A stretch of 64,000 bases of DNA, taken from the NCBI RefSeq assembly GCF_000183665.1, contig NC_014774.1:1003302-1067301 (forward strand), given 5' to 3'. How positions within the stretch are numbered: the stretch's first letter is position 1; every line of letters begins with the position of its first letter. Shown here in pieces: positions 13,112 through 22,880 of this stretch. The translations under genes and the position numbers were made by a program. The DNA comes from Candidatus Liberibacter solanacearum CLso-ZC1. GTDB lineage: Bacteria; Pseudomonadota; Alphaproteobacteria; Rhizobiales; Rhizobiaceae. A model generated the notes under the pieces. The model ran no database searches. It saw only the letters and a list, made by a program, of their open reading frames with translations, and was not told the DNA's origin.

Positions 13112-13203
13112 ACTAATCCTAGCAGAAGTTTTCTTATATTAATTATAAAGGTTTGATAGCTATCAGCACCTTTTCAAAAGAAGATCGTACTTGCAAATAA
13201 CAC

Positions 13204-13241
13204 AAAATCAATAGATCATGTCTATTGATTTTATAAGGAGG
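13204..13241 (+). promoter_or_regulatory. perfect hairpin directly in front of the ubiG RBS
   Basis: AAAATCAATAGA (13204-13215) and its exact complement TCTATTGATTTT (13221-13232) enclose a 5-nt loop. The strong RBS AAGGAGG (13235-13241) follows within 2 nt, then ATG at 13247. The hairpin could be an operator in DNA or a structure in the 5' leader that affects ribosome access. Function is inferred only from position. Confidence 0.5.
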
Positions 13242-13246
13242 TTTAA

Positions 13247-14008
13247 ATGCAAAAAAAATATCCGAACTATACCACTAAAAACCAAGAAGAAATAAATCAA
13301 TTTTCAAACATAGCATCCGAGTGGTGGAATCCCACGGGAAAGTTTAAACCCCTCCATCAAATAAATCCAGTAAGATTACAGTATATTCAAAAAAAAATAA
13401 TGCAACACTTTCAATGCGATAATCATGATGCTTATCCTTTCAAAGGCTTACGCATATTAGATCTAGGCTGTGGCGGAGGTTTGCTATCAGAACCTATAGC
13501 TCGAATGGGAGCAACTGTAATAGGAATCGATCCTTCTCCAAAAAACATTGCAACAGCTAAAAATCACGCTGATACGCACAATATAAACATTGATTATCGT
13601 GTAGCTTGTGCTGAAGACATAGCTAAAACTGATGAAAAATTTGATGTTATTTTAAACATGGAAGTGATAGAACACGTTAATAATATCCATTACTTTGCAA
13701 ACACTTGTTGCTCTCTTCTTCTCGACGATGGATTGATGTTTGTCTCTACGATTAACCGTACTTTTAAAGCAATGTTATTGGCCATTGTCGGAGCTGAATA
13801 CGTTCTTCAATGGCTACCAAAAGGTACTCATCAATATGAAAAATTTGTCAAACCAATAGAAATAGAAGAACTTTTAGCTAAAAATAACGTAGAAGTTATA
13901 GATCGTATCGGTGTGGTTTATAGTATATTATGTAATAAATGGAAACTTTCTGAAAAAAAAATGGATGTCAATTATATGCTATTAGCACATCTGCCTAAAA
14001 TAAGATAA
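13247..14008 (+). CDS. ubiG: 3-demethylubiquinol 3-O-methyltransferase UbiG
   Basis: 253 aa. It carries out both O-methylations of ubiquinone synthesis with S-adenosylmethionine. Motif I LDLGCGGGLLSEPIARMGA starts near residue 72, the motif II region is DVILNMEVIEHV, and the family N-terminus is QFSNIASEWWNPTGKFKPLH. The start is fixed by AAGGAGG 5 nt ahead of the ATG. It is divergent from lysC and convergent with lolD (10-nt gap). The product supplies quinone for complex I, which is encoded in the same window. Confidence 0.96.
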   Translation: MQKKYPNYTTKNQEEINQFSNIASEWWNPTGKFKPLHQINPVRLQYIQKKIMQHFQCDNHDAYPFKGLRILDLGCGGGLLSEPIARMGATVIGIDPSPKNIATAKNHADTHNINIDYRVACAEDIAKTDEKFDVILNMEVIEHVNNIHYFANTCCSLLLDDGLMFVSTINRTFKAMLLAIVGAEYVLQWLPKGTHQYEKFVKPIEIEELLAKNNVEVIDRIGVVYSILCNKWKLSEKKMDVNYMLLAHLPKIR

Positions 14009-14018
14009 AAAATACGCA

Positions 14019-14705
14019 TCATAAAATATCAATCATACCATCTTTAATGGTAATTTGCCGATCCATCTGAGAAGCAAGATCATGATTATGCGTTGCGACT
14101 AATGTTGCCAAACCGAAACGAGCAACCAAATCTTTTAAAAAACCAAAAACCCGTTGTGCTGTTTTCGGATCTAAGTTGCCTGTCGGCTCATCTGCCAAAA
14201 TAATTAAAGGCTTGTTTGCAACAGCACGACAAATTGCTACCCTTTGTTGCTCGCCCCCAGAAATATCAGAGGAATTCCTATTAGCATATGGAGCCATCCC
14301 CATATAATCTAAAATCTCCATAGCACGTTGATGTGCCGTATTATGATCGACTCCAGCAATAATTTGAGGAATAATGATGTTTTCTATGACCGAGAAATCC
14401 GTTAACAAGCGATGTGCTTGGTATACAAAACCAATTTTAGTACAACGCAAAAATGCTTTTTTCTCATCAGAAAGTTGGTTACATGATTGACTATCAATAA
14501 TAATATCGCCTTTATCAGGATTTTCTAATAAACCTGCAATATGCAAAATAGTTGATTTCCCCGTTCCCGAAGGAGAAACGAGAGCAACCATTTCACCTTT
14601 TTTTAAGCTAAGGTGAACGTTTTCAAGAACTGGAAAATATTTGCCAACCTGATAATAACTATGCTTGATATTCTGAAGCAATAAAACTTCTGTGTTACTC
14701 AACAT
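14019..14705 (-). CDS. lolD: lipoprotein-releasing ABC transporter ATPase LolD
   Basis: 228 aa. ATPase that powers release of outer-membrane lipoproteins from the inner membrane. Walker A is SPSGTGKST (the usual leading G is S), the signature is ISGGEQQRVAICRA, and Walker B is LIILADEPTGNLD with the H-loop VATHNHD. It starts 6 nt after the permease gene and so sits in one operon with it and proS. Confidence 0.92.
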   Translation of the reverse strand: MLSNTEVLLLQNIKHSYYQVGKYFPVLENVHLSLKKGEMVALVSPSGTGKSTILHIAGLLENPDKGDIIIDSQSCNQLSDEKKAFLRCTKIGFVYQAHRLLTDFSVIENIIIPQIIAGVDHNTAHQRAMEILDYMGMAPYANRNSSDISGGEQQRVAICRAVANKPLIILADEPTGNLDPKTAQRVFGFLKDLVARFGLATLVATHNHDLASQMDRQITIKDGMIDIL

Positions 14706-14711
14706 GCTCTC

Positions 14712-15962
14712 CTACTCATAGCGCAAAGCTTTGACAGGATCTATACGAGATGCTTTCCAACTAGGAAATATTGTTGCCAACAAAGATAAAAAAACAGTCA
14801 TTGCAACAATCCACGAAACCTCAATCCATGAAATTTTAGAAGGTAATTCAGTTAATAAATATGCTTCTGTATCAAATATTACCACACCAAATGCATTCAA
14901 AAAAAACTGTCGTATCACTTCAACATTAACAGAAATCAAAATACCAATAATAACACCTGCACAAGTTCCAGAAATACCAATAAAAGCACCTATCATAAAA
15001 AATATAGCCATAATAGAAGAAATGCGAGCACCCATAGTACGCAAAATTGCTATATCCCGCCTTTTTTCTTTTACCAACATCACTAAACCAGAAATAATAT
15101 TAAGAGAAGCGACTAAAACTATCAATGCCAAAATAACAAACATAGCATTACTCTCAACTTGCATGGCATAAAAAAACATTTGATAACGTTGCTGCCAATC
15201 GACAATTGACACATCATTTCCAAAGATATCGATAATATTTTTACGTGATTTTTCAATCATATCAGGATCTTTGACAAAAATTTCTATGCCCGAGACCGCA
15301 TTTTCAATATTAAAATATAACTGTGCTTCTTCAAGGGGCATATAAATCATTCCACTATCATAATCTGGAATACGTATTTGAAATATTGCTGAAACAGTAT
15401 ATGACTTAGAACGAGTTCCTATTCCCAATGGCGTAATGTCACCATATGGAGAAAGAATTTTGATTTTATCCCCTATTGAAATACCTAAAACACGAGCAAG
15501 ATCTTCTCCTATAACAATCCCTTTTCCCTGATCAAAATCATTTAATCCACCATAAAAACGTGAGAAAGATTTTTTTATATGAGAAAAATCTTTGCTAGAA
15601 ATGCCCCGTACCGATACGCCAGAACCACGAGAATTCATACTAGAAATAAATGCCTGACCAGTGACAAAAGGTGAAACCTGCGTAACATCTGGAATAGAAC
15701 TGAGTTTCTTTGAAAGAGATTGGTAATCAACAAGCGGATAATATTTCTGCTGTATTATGATATGCCCATTGATTCCCAAAATACGTTTAATCATATCTGC
15801 ACGGAATCCATTCATTACAGACATAACAACAATAAGAGCCATAACCCCTATCATTACGCCGATAAATGATACAGAAGAAGCAATAGAGATAAAAGATTCT
15901 TTGCGACGCGAAAACAGATAACGCCAAGCAATTGCCACTTCAAATCTAGAAAAAAAAATCAT
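14712..15962 (-). CDS. lipoprotein-releasing ABC transporter permease LolC/LolE
   Basis: 416 aa. Inner-membrane permease of the Lol system. One N-terminal membrane segment (about 25-50, FISIASSVSFIGVMIGVMAL) is followed by a large periplasmic MacB-like domain (about 50-270). Three C-terminal membrane segments follow near 275-300, 315-345 and 380-405, ending in the typical FPSWKASRIDPVKALRYE. Alphaproteobacteria usually have one such permease working as a homodimer (LolF-like), so the C/E letter cannot be fixed. It is packed between proS (9 nt) and lolD (6 nt). Confidence 0.92.
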   Translation of the reverse strand: MIFFSRFEVAIAWRYLFSRRKESFISIASSVSFIGVMIGVMALIVVMSVMNGFRADMIKRILGINGHIIIQQKYYPLVDYQSLSKKLSSIPDVTQVSPFVTGQAFISSMNSRGSGVSVRGISSKDFSHIKKSFSRFYGGLNDFDQGKGIVIGEDLARVLGISIGDKIKILSPYGDITPLGIGTRSKSYTVSAIFQIRIPDYDSGMIYMPLEEAQLYFNIENAVSGIEIFVKDPDMIEKSRKNIIDIFGNDVSIVDWQQRYQMFFYAMQVESNAMFVILALIVLVASLNIISGLVMLVKEKRRDIAILRTMGARISSIMAIFFMIGAFIGISGTCAGVIIGILISVNVEVIRQFFLNAFGVVIFDTEAYLLTELPSKISWIEVSWIVAMTVFLSLLATIFPSWKASRIDPVKALRYE

Positions 15963-15971
15963 TTTTTCCCC

Positions 15972-17339
15972 TTAATATGATGTTTTAATCATCAACTTTT
16001 CCCCAAAAAAGCGATTCGAGGCATAATTAACAACTTCTTCTAATGACATATATTCTTTTGTACCCGTTGATCTATTTTTGATTTCAACCTTAGAATCAGA
16101 AATAAATTTTGAACCAATAATAATCTGCAAAGGAAAACCTAATAAATCAGCTAAAGCAAACTTAGATCCCGCTTGTTCATCTACATCATCTAAAAAAACA
16201 TCACATCCCGCTTGAGAAAGCTGTGTATAAATTTTGTCACTTGCAGAACAACACGCCTGATCGTGAATTTTGAGATTAATAAGCGATATATGAAAAGGGG
16301 AAACTGAATCAGGCCATATAATCCCTTGTGCATCATGGGAAGACTCAATAATAGCAGCAACAACACGCATAGGACCAATTCCATATGATCCCATCTGGAC
16401 ATAATGTTTCTTACCATCCGCACCTTGAAATGTCGCTGACATGGGATGAGAATATTTTGTGCCAAAATGGAAAATATGACCTACCTCAATACCCCGTGCC
16501 ACAATTCTATCTTCTTCCGATAAAGAATGAAATAATTTCTCATTATGTACATCAGAAGTAGCAGCATAAGGAGTAGTCCATTGTCTCACAATATCTTTTA
16601 AAGAAACAATATCATCAAAATCTGTGTTTTCTGAAGGAATCGGGAAATTCATAAAATCTTTAGAACAAAATAATTGTGTTTCACCTGTATTCGAAAGAAC
16701 AATAAATTCATGACTTAAACTACCACCAATTGGACCAGATTCAGCACGCATTGGTATAGATTTTAATCCCAAACGATGAAAAATCCGAAGATATGAGACA
16801 AACATCTTATTGTAAGAATGTACTGAATCCTCGAAAGTTAAATCAAACGAATAAGCATCTTTCATCAGAAATTCACGCGAACGCATAGTTCCAAAACGCG
16901 GCCTCAACTCATCTCGAAATTTCAATTGCATTTGATATAAAATCAATGGAAGATCTCTATAAGATTTCACATGAGAGCGAAAAATATCGGTCATCATCTC
17001 TTCATTAGTCGGACCATAAAGCATAGACTTATCGTTTCTATCAACGATCCGGAGCATTTCTTTCCCATAAGATTCATAACGCCCACTTTCAATCCACAAG
17101 TCAGCTGATTGCAAAGTTGGATTACTCATTTCAAGTGCACCTATTCGGTCTTGCTCTTCGCGAATAATCGCATTAACCTTACTAAGAGCTTTATTTCCTA
17201 AAGGAAGCCAAGAATACATTCCTTTTGAGTGTTGAGATATCATCCCTGTACGCAACATCATTTTATGCGAGATAATTTCTGCATCTTTAGGATTTTCCTG
17301 CATAGCTGGTAAAAAATACTTTGATCTTTTCACTATCAT
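15972..17339 (-). CDS. proS: prolyl-tRNA synthetase (short alphaproteobacterial form)
   Basis: 455 aa. Class II synthetase that charges tRNA-Pro. Motif 1 region [13 protein letters not shown], motif 2 [25 protein letters not shown], motif 3 [17 protein letters not shown]-terminal anticodon-binding domain about 355-440. The long insertion (editing) domain of the E. coli enzyme is absent, as normal for the roughly 440-aa alphaproteobacterial type. It is the first gene of the tight proS-lolC-lolD cluster. Confidence 0.95.
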   Translation of the reverse strand: MIVKRSKYFLPAMQENPKDAEIISHKMMLRTGMISQHSKGMYSWLPLGNKALSKVNAIIREEQDRIGALEMSNPTLQSADLWIESGRYESYGKEMLRIVDRNDKSMLYGPTNEEMMTDIFRSHVKSYRDLPLILYQMQLKFRDELRPRFGTMRSREFLMKDAYSFDLTFEDSVHSYNKMFVSYLRIFHRLGLKSIPMRAESGPIGGSLSHEFIVLSNTGETQLFCSKDFMNFPIPSENTDFDDIVSLKDIVRQWTTPYAATSDVHNEKLFHSLSEEDRIVARGIEVGHIFHFGTKYSHPMSATFQGADGKKHYVQMGSYGIGPMRVVAAIIESSHDAQGIIWPDSVSPFHISLINLKIHDQACCSASDKIYTQLSQAGCDVFLDDVDEQAGSKFALADLLGFPLQIIIGSKFISDSKVEIKNRSTGTKEYMSLEEVVNYASNRFFGEKLMIKTSY

Positions 17340-17461
17340 ATCCTTTTATTAAACGAACTTAATTGTAAAATTTAACTATTTTCCAGGATAATCCTCAAAT
17401 CATTTCCTGTGGAGATATCACGCAATATTAAATATTAATTTCAAGATATACTCATACTATA

Positions 17462-19144
17462 CTACCGTTGACGAGATATTCTACTCACAAAAACAGTAAC
17501 AATGGGCTTCTTTCCCCAAGCCTGTTTGAGACAAGAACGTAAAGAACGACCTATTGATTCCCGCAATGCTTTTAAATCTTTCCGACGATTTTGAGGAAAA
17601 TTAACTACTGTTGTAATAACCGTTTTTGACAATAGTTTATTGATTTTGATTCCATCCTCACCATAAGTAGGTATGCCAATATCAATAACTTCTGGCACAC
17701 CAATGATGTCATAATGATTGTCAAGAAGAACATTGACTGATATATGTCCAACAAAAGAAAGCTGTTTTCTCTTAGCAATTCCCAATTCCTCAAATTTTCC
17801 AACCAGAAAACCGTCTTTTAAAAAACGTCCATGAACTACTTCATCTACAATCTCAACAGGATCGGGGAAAAGACGCAACATCTTACCATTGCGAACAAAC
17901 GGAACCTGAGCAATACCAGATTGCAAAGCAAGTTCTTTTTGCGCAACAAGATGCGAAAGCTCTCCATGAATCGCAACCATAATTTTAGGACGAATCCACT
18001 GATACATACGTTTTAAATCTTTACGATATGGATGACCTGAAACATGTACTGGATGTTCTGCATCGTCTGATACTATCTGCACACCTTGCTCTATCAGTTG
18101 ATTCTTGAGTTGACCTATTGCCACTTCATTTCCTGGTATAGAACGAGACGAAAATATCACCTTATCCTTGTTACTCAATTTTAAATTGCGCATTTCACCA
18201 CGCGACAACTGAGCCAAAGCAGAACGTGGTTCTCCCTGACTACCGGTTGCAATAACAACTAATTTTTCGCGAGGATACAATCCAAAACTTTCCTCCGAAA
18301 CAAATGATTGATCTTTTTTTATAAGCCCAATACCAATAGAAACATTCACTACACGCTTCAATGAAGAACCAAGCAGTAATACCTTACGCCCTAATTTTTC
18401 AGAAACATCTATAATGCTGCGAATCCTACTAACACTGGATGCAAAAGCTGTGATCACAGCATAGCCTTCAGTTTTTTTAATAATATTATACAGATTTTGA
18501 GCAACATCTTTTTCTGAGACAGGGGTTCCATGAAGCATTGCATTAGTAGAATCACACATTAATGCAAGGACTCCTTCGTCTCCTATAGCACGCAAAGAAT
18601 CTTCATCTGTCAAATCTCCAAGAACAGAAGTATCATCAAGCTTCCAATCACCTGTATGAACAATATTACCCACTGGAGAGCGGATAATTAACGCCATAGA
18701 TTCAGGAATTGAATGATTAACTTGTATAGATTTTATGGAAAAAGGACCAATATCAATTTGATCTCCCGCTTGAAAGGATATACATGGAATATTCTTAGGA
18801 AAACGCTCGTATACTCCTTTAGCCTCTAAAAGCCCAATTGCAAAAGGAGAAGCATAGACAGGAACATTGAGAAATGACCATAAATCATGTAGAGCACCAT
18901 AATGATCCTCATGGGCATGCGTAATAATAATTGCCATAAGATTCTTACGTTCTTCCAAAACGAAAGTAATATCTGGAAATACGAGATCCACTCCTGGTAA
19001 ATCATCTTTCGGAAAGGAAACACCACAGTCAACCATTATCCATTTACGATTGTTAGGATTGCCAAATCCATAAAGAGCCATGTTCATGCCAATTTCACCA
19101 ACACCACCAAGAGGCAAAAACACTAAATCTTCCTGTTCTTTCAT
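17462..19144 (-). CDS. rnj: ribonuclease J
   Basis: 560 aa. Metallo-beta-lactamase/beta-CASP RNase with 5'-3' exo- and endonuclease activity, used in mRNA decay and rRNA maturation. Zinc motif HAHEDH near residues 76-81; further metal ligands in VHTGDWK and the beta-CASP motif HVSGHPYRKDL; C-terminal domain from about 450. Ends in a basic VFVSRISRQR. It lies 15 nt downstream of birA, as in the rhizobial nuo-birA-rnj order. Confidence 0.93.
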   Translation of the reverse strand: MKEQEDLVFLPLGGVGEIGMNMALYGFGNPNNRKWIMVDCGVSFPKDDLPGVDLVFPDITFVLEERKNLMAIIITHAHEDHYGALHDLWSFLNVPVYASPFAIGLLEAKGVYERFPKNIPCISFQAGDQIDIGPFSIKSIQVNHSIPESMALIIRSPVGNIVHTGDWKLDDTSVLGDLTDEDSLRAIGDEGVLALMCDSTNAMLHGTPVSEKDVAQNLYNIIKKTEGYAVITAFASSVSRIRSIIDVSEKLGRKVLLLGSSLKRVVNVSIGIGLIKKDQSFVSEESFGLYPREKLVVIATGSQGEPRSALAQLSRGEMRNLKLSNKDKVIFSSRSIPGNEVAIGQLKNQLIEQGVQIVSDDAEHPVHVSGHPYRKDLKRMYQWIRPKIMVAIHGELSHLVAQKELALQSGIAQVPFVRNGKMLRLFPDPVEIVDEVVHGRFLKDGFLVGKFEELGIAKRKQLSFVGHISVNVLLDNHYDIIGVPEVIDIGIPTYGEDGIKINKLLSKTVITTVVNFPQNRRKDLKALRESIGRSLRSCLKQAWGKKPIVTVFVSRISRQR

Positions 19145-19159
19145 ATATGATCTTTCATT

Positions 19160-19918
19160 TTAAATAAAAATATCTCCTGTAAAAATTTTACGAAAACAAC
19201 CTTTTTTTTCTTCCAATAATAAATATCCAAAATCATCAACTCCAACAAAATGACCTGAAATAGAAAATTGGGGAAGTTTAATCGTGATAGGATTACCTAT
19301 TCCGTAAGCAAAACAACGCCAAAGTTTCATGATTTCTTCTCGTCCTGTATCTTTTTTCCAAATAGCTAACATTTTTGCAATTTCTTGGAAAAAAATTGGT
19401 AAAATACTCTTTAAATCTATACATCCTCCCTCTTTTCTCAGAGAAGTAACAGGATAAGAAGTATCTTTGGGACAATACTCAACGTTCAACCCTATTCCAA
19501 TAACAATTGCTTGTAAACCACTTTTTAAATCTAAAGTCTCAATTAAAATTCCAGCAATCTTACGTTGAAAAACTAACAAATCATTTGGCCATTTTATTTT
19601 GACATCTACCTCAGCAGGAAGAATAGATGCTATAATTGAGTGCATAGCAACAGAAACTGCAAAAGACAAGAGCGTTAGGGAATCCTTCGATATAGAATCA
19701 ATCAATAGTAACGAAGCGTATAGATTCCCTTTATCAGAAACCCATTTTTTCCCTCCACGACCTCGACCAGATGTTTGACGTGATGCAATTATCCATAAAT
19801 TTCCTAAATCGCCAGATAATGCACGTTTCATACATTCATCGTTTGTAGAAACGATAGTATCAAAAAATTCATACCGAAAATTATAAAGTTTTTTACATTC
19901 AGAAAGATCAGATAACAT
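19160..19918 (-). CDS. birA: biotin--[acetyl-CoA-carboxylase] ligase
   Basis: 252 aa. Activates biotin as biotinyl-AMP and attaches it to carboxylase carrier proteins. The biotin-binding motif SGRGRGGKKW (about 49-58) and KWPNDLLVFQRKIAGILIE (starting near 108) are intact, with a small C-terminal SH3-like domain. There is no N-terminal helix-turn-helix, so it is a ligase only and not a repressor. It starts 2 nt after nuoN and belongs to the same transcription unit. Confidence 0.93.
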   Translation of the reverse strand: MLSDLSECKKLYNFRYEFFDTIVSTNDECMKRALSGDLGNLWIIASRQTSGRGRGGKKWVSDKGNLYASLLLIDSISKDSLTLLSFAVSVAMHSIIASILPAEVDVKIKWPNDLLVFQRKIAGILIETLDLKSGLQAIVIGIGLNVEYCPKDTSYPVTSLRKEGGCIDLKSILPIFFQEIAKMLAIWKKDTGREEIMKLWRCFAYGIGNPITIKLPQFSISGHFVGVDDFGYLLLEEKKGCFRKIFTGDIFI

Positions 19919-19920
19919 CG

Positions 19921-21360
19921 TTAAAACATTGATCTAACTATCGTAGTAATCCACGAGTTTAAGATATTCTCAAACAAGAAGTAACCAACAACAAAAAAAG
20001 TAGATGCGATAATAATCGGACTCATTTGCTTTCCAACGAGAATCAATTCTTCCGTTGGCTGATTAAACCACATAATACTGACAATACGCAAATAATAGTA
20101 AGCGGATACTACAGAAGACAACAAACCAATCATAGCAAAAATATAAAAATCTCTATTTACAGCAGAAAGAAGAAGAAAATACTTCCCTAAAAAACCCGCA
20201 AAAGGTGGAATACCCGCTAACGAAAAAAGCAAAATAGTCAAAACAGAGGTCAGAAAAATACTCTGCTTCGATAATCCTGAAAGATCAGAAATGTTTTTAA
20301 TATTGCTCCCATCTTTACGACGTAACGATAAAACACAAGCAAAAAATCCTATCATCATAACAAGATAAATGATCATATACCTAATCATAGCAGAAATTCC
20401 AAGAACAGTACCAGCCGAAAAACCGAGCAAAGCATATCCTGCATGACCTATGGAGGAATAAGCCATAAGACGCTTTAAGTCCTGTTGTTTGATCGCAACA
20501 ATGGAACCCAAAACCATTGAACCAACAGAAACAAGCATAAAGATCTGTAGTAAATCAAAAATCATCGGCCAAAAAACAATTGTGATACGATAAAGCGCCA
20601 TCGTAATAGCAAATTTTGGGACAGTTGCTAAAAAAGCAGTAACAAACATAGGGGATCCTTCATAAACATCAGGAATCCACATATGAAATGGAACCAGTGC
20701 CATTTTAAAGAAAAGACCCACTAGAATCAGCACAACTCCGACTATTACAACAGACGACTTATACCCAACGAACAACGACGTCACTATATGTGAAAAATCC
20801 GTGTAACCTGTAAATCCATAAATAAAAGACATTCCATATAATAAAAAAGCAGAAGAAACCGCCCCTAACACAAAATATTTAAGAGCTGCTTCTATAGAAA
20901 AAACGCTCTCACGATTCATTGCAATAACCACATAAAGCGCCAAAGATTGTAGCTCTAGTGCCATATAAAAAGACATCATATCATTCGCTGAAATCATGCA
21001 AAGCATACCCAAAATAGCCATCAAAATAACTACAGGAAATTCAAAACAGCTAAAAGGTTTCACATGAATACAGCTGAACATCATTATGAAAAGCATGATG
21101 CTACTACCTAGAATGATAGACTTTGCAAAATATGAAAAGCTATCTGAAATATAAGCCCCGCCCAATCCTATCCCTTTATAAGGCATAATAAAGAGAGAAA
21201 TAAGAGCAACACTCAACACTATCACTGGGAAAACAACCAAATGAAAGGCATTCTTGCGACGAGAAAAGACACCCATCAATAAAAGAAAAAGGCTTCCAAG
21301 GGCAATAATGATTTCAGGAATACAAAGAAAAAAATCACTTATACAGCTTATAGGAATCAT
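19921..21360 (-). CDS. nuoN: NADH-quinone oxidoreductase subunit N
   Basis: 479 aa, about 14 membrane segments. One of three antiporter-like proton-pumping subunits of complex I. It carries the conserved lysine-containing segment KMALVPFHMWIPDVYEGSP and the segment QQDLKRLMAYSSIGHAGYALLG. It is the last gene of the nuoA-N cluster, separated from nuoM by 44 nt and from birA by 2 nt. The annotated start MIPISCISDFFLCIPEIIIA begins in the first membrane helix, as usual. Confidence 0.96.
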   Translation of the reverse strand: MIPISCISDFFLCIPEIIIALGSLFLLLMGVFSRRKNAFHLVVFPVIVLSVALISLFIMPYKGIGLGGAYISDSFSYFAKSIILGSSIMLFIMMFSCIHVKPFSCFEFPVVILMAILGMLCMISANDMMSFYMALELQSLALYVVIAMNRESVFSIEAALKYFVLGAVSSAFLLYGMSFIYGFTGYTDFSHIVTSLFVGYKSSVVIVGVVLILVGLFFKMALVPFHMWIPDVYEGSPMFVTAFLATVPKFAITMALYRITIVFWPMIFDLLQIFMLVSVGSMVLGSIVAIKQQDLKRLMAYSSIGHAGYALLGFSAGTVLGISAMIRYMIIYLVMMIGFFACVLSLRRKDGSNIKNISDLSGLSKQSIFLTSVLTILLFSLAGIPPFAGFLGKYFLLLSAVNRDFYIFAMIGLLSSVVSAYYYLRIVSIMWFNQPTEELILVGKQMSPIIIASTFFVVGYFLFENILNSWITTIVRSMF

Positions 21361-21404
21361 AATAATAGTTCCAATTCCTCGTCAGTTAGATAATACAACC
21401 AGTA

Positions 21405-22880
21405 TTATTTTCCGAACGAATCAGTTTTTACAATAGAAGAAATGGTAAGGGCAAAAGTATCAAAAACCGGAATAGTATATATTCCAAAAAAAACTATTAA
21501 TACTGCGATCGGATATACAATACAACGCTCCCGTAATGATAAATCTTTTATTTTTTTCACTTCTTCACGTTCCGACACACCAAAAACAATCTTACGATAA
21601 AACCATAAAGAGTATAGCGCTGATAAGACAACACCAAAAGATGCAAAAACGGCAATCATATTATGATTGAAGAAAGCAGATACAATAATCAAAAATTCTC
21701 CAATAAATCCTGATGTTCCAGGAAGACCAATATTAGCCATAGTAAATACCATCATTACTACTGCATATCGAGGCATATTACGAACTAAACCACCATAGGC
21801 ATAAAGATCACGCGTATGTAACCGATCATAAAGAATACCTATACTAAAGAATAGCGCACTAGACACAAGACCATGTGATAGCATCTGAAACATCGCACCT
21901 TCAACACCACTTCTTATTCCTGAAAATATACCAATCGTTACATATCCCATATGTGCTATCGAAGAATATGCTATAAGCTTTTTGATATCTCTCTGTACCA
22001 TCGCAACTAGAGAGGCATATATAATAGATATTACAGACAATATAAGGATAAGGGGAGAAAAATATTTAGAAGCCAAAGGAAAAAGAGGCAATAAAAATCT
22101 AAGACAACCATAACCGCCCATTTTCAACATAATACCCGCTAAAAAAACCGAACCAGCAGTTGGCGCCTGTACATGAGCACTTGGTAACCAAGTATGAAAA
22201 GGAAACATAGGAATTTTTATCGCAAAAGAGATAAAAAAAGCCAACCATAACCAACACTGTATAGACATTGGGAAAGAGCTGCTTGCATAAAGATCAATAA
22301 TACTAGTTGTTTTTTTGTCCCAACACATCACCATAATCGCCAAGAGCATAAAAACAGAACCAAAAAATGTATAAAGAAAAAACTTATACGCCGCATAAAC
22401 GCGTTCGTTTCCTCCCCAAACACCTATTATGATAAACATAGGAATCAAACTAGCTTCAAAAAATATGTAAAATAATACGATATCCAGCGATAAAAAAGCT
22501 CCTATTGTCATAGATTCAAGAATTAGAAAAGCTATCATATATTCTTTGAAGCGTTCTTGAACCGACTCCCAACTAGATAAAATGCAAAAAGGAGTAAGAA
22601 AAGCGGTTAGCACTACTAAAAGAATCGATATACCATCAACTCCAAGATGATAATCACAAAAATAATCAATCCAATGATAATATTCAATCATCTGGAATCC
22701 AGAATTATTTTGGTTAAATATAGCCCAGACAAACAAGGAAAAAACAAAATTGATAATACTGGTTCCCAAAGCAATACCCAGAAAAGAGCGACGCTCACAT
22801 CCCAAGTAAGAAGCAAGAAACAAAAGAAGAACACCTATAAAAGGTGTAAAAGTTATAATTGAAAGAAATGGCAAATCCAT
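21405..22880 (-). CDS. nuoM: NADH-quinone oxidoreductase subunit M
   Basis: 491 aa, about 14 membrane segments, an antiporter-like proton channel of complex I. Key segments: the first-half lysine and glutamate region around FFEASLIPMFIIIGVWGG (the conserved TM5 Glu), AIKIPMFPFHTWLPSAHVQAP, and QRDIKKLIAYSSIAHMGYV. The start codon overlaps the nuoL stop by 1 nt (TAATG), so translation is coupled. Confidence 0.97.
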   Translation of the reverse strand: MDLPFLSIITFTPFIGVLLLFLASYLGCERRSFLGIALGTSIINFVFSLFVWAIFNQNNSGFQMIEYYHWIDYFCDYHLGVDGISILLVVLTAFLTPFCILSSWESVQERFKEYMIAFLILESMTIGAFLSLDIVLFYIFFEASLIPMFIIIGVWGGNERVYAAYKFFLYTFFGSVFMLLAIMVMCWDKKTTSIIDLYASSSFPMSIQCWLWLAFFISFAIKIPMFPFHTWLPSAHVQAPTAGSVFLAGIMLKMGGYGCLRFLLPLFPLASKYFSPLILILSVISIIYASLVAMVQRDIKKLIAYSSIAHMGYVTIGIFSGIRSGVEGAMFQMLSHGLVSSALFFSIGILYDRLHTRDLYAYGGLVRNMPRYAVVMMVFTMANIGLPGTSGFIGEFLIIVSAFFNHNMIAVFASFGVVLSALYSLWFYRKIVFGVSEREEVKKIKDLSLRERCIVYPIAVLIVFFGIYTIPVFDTFALTISSIVKTDSFGK

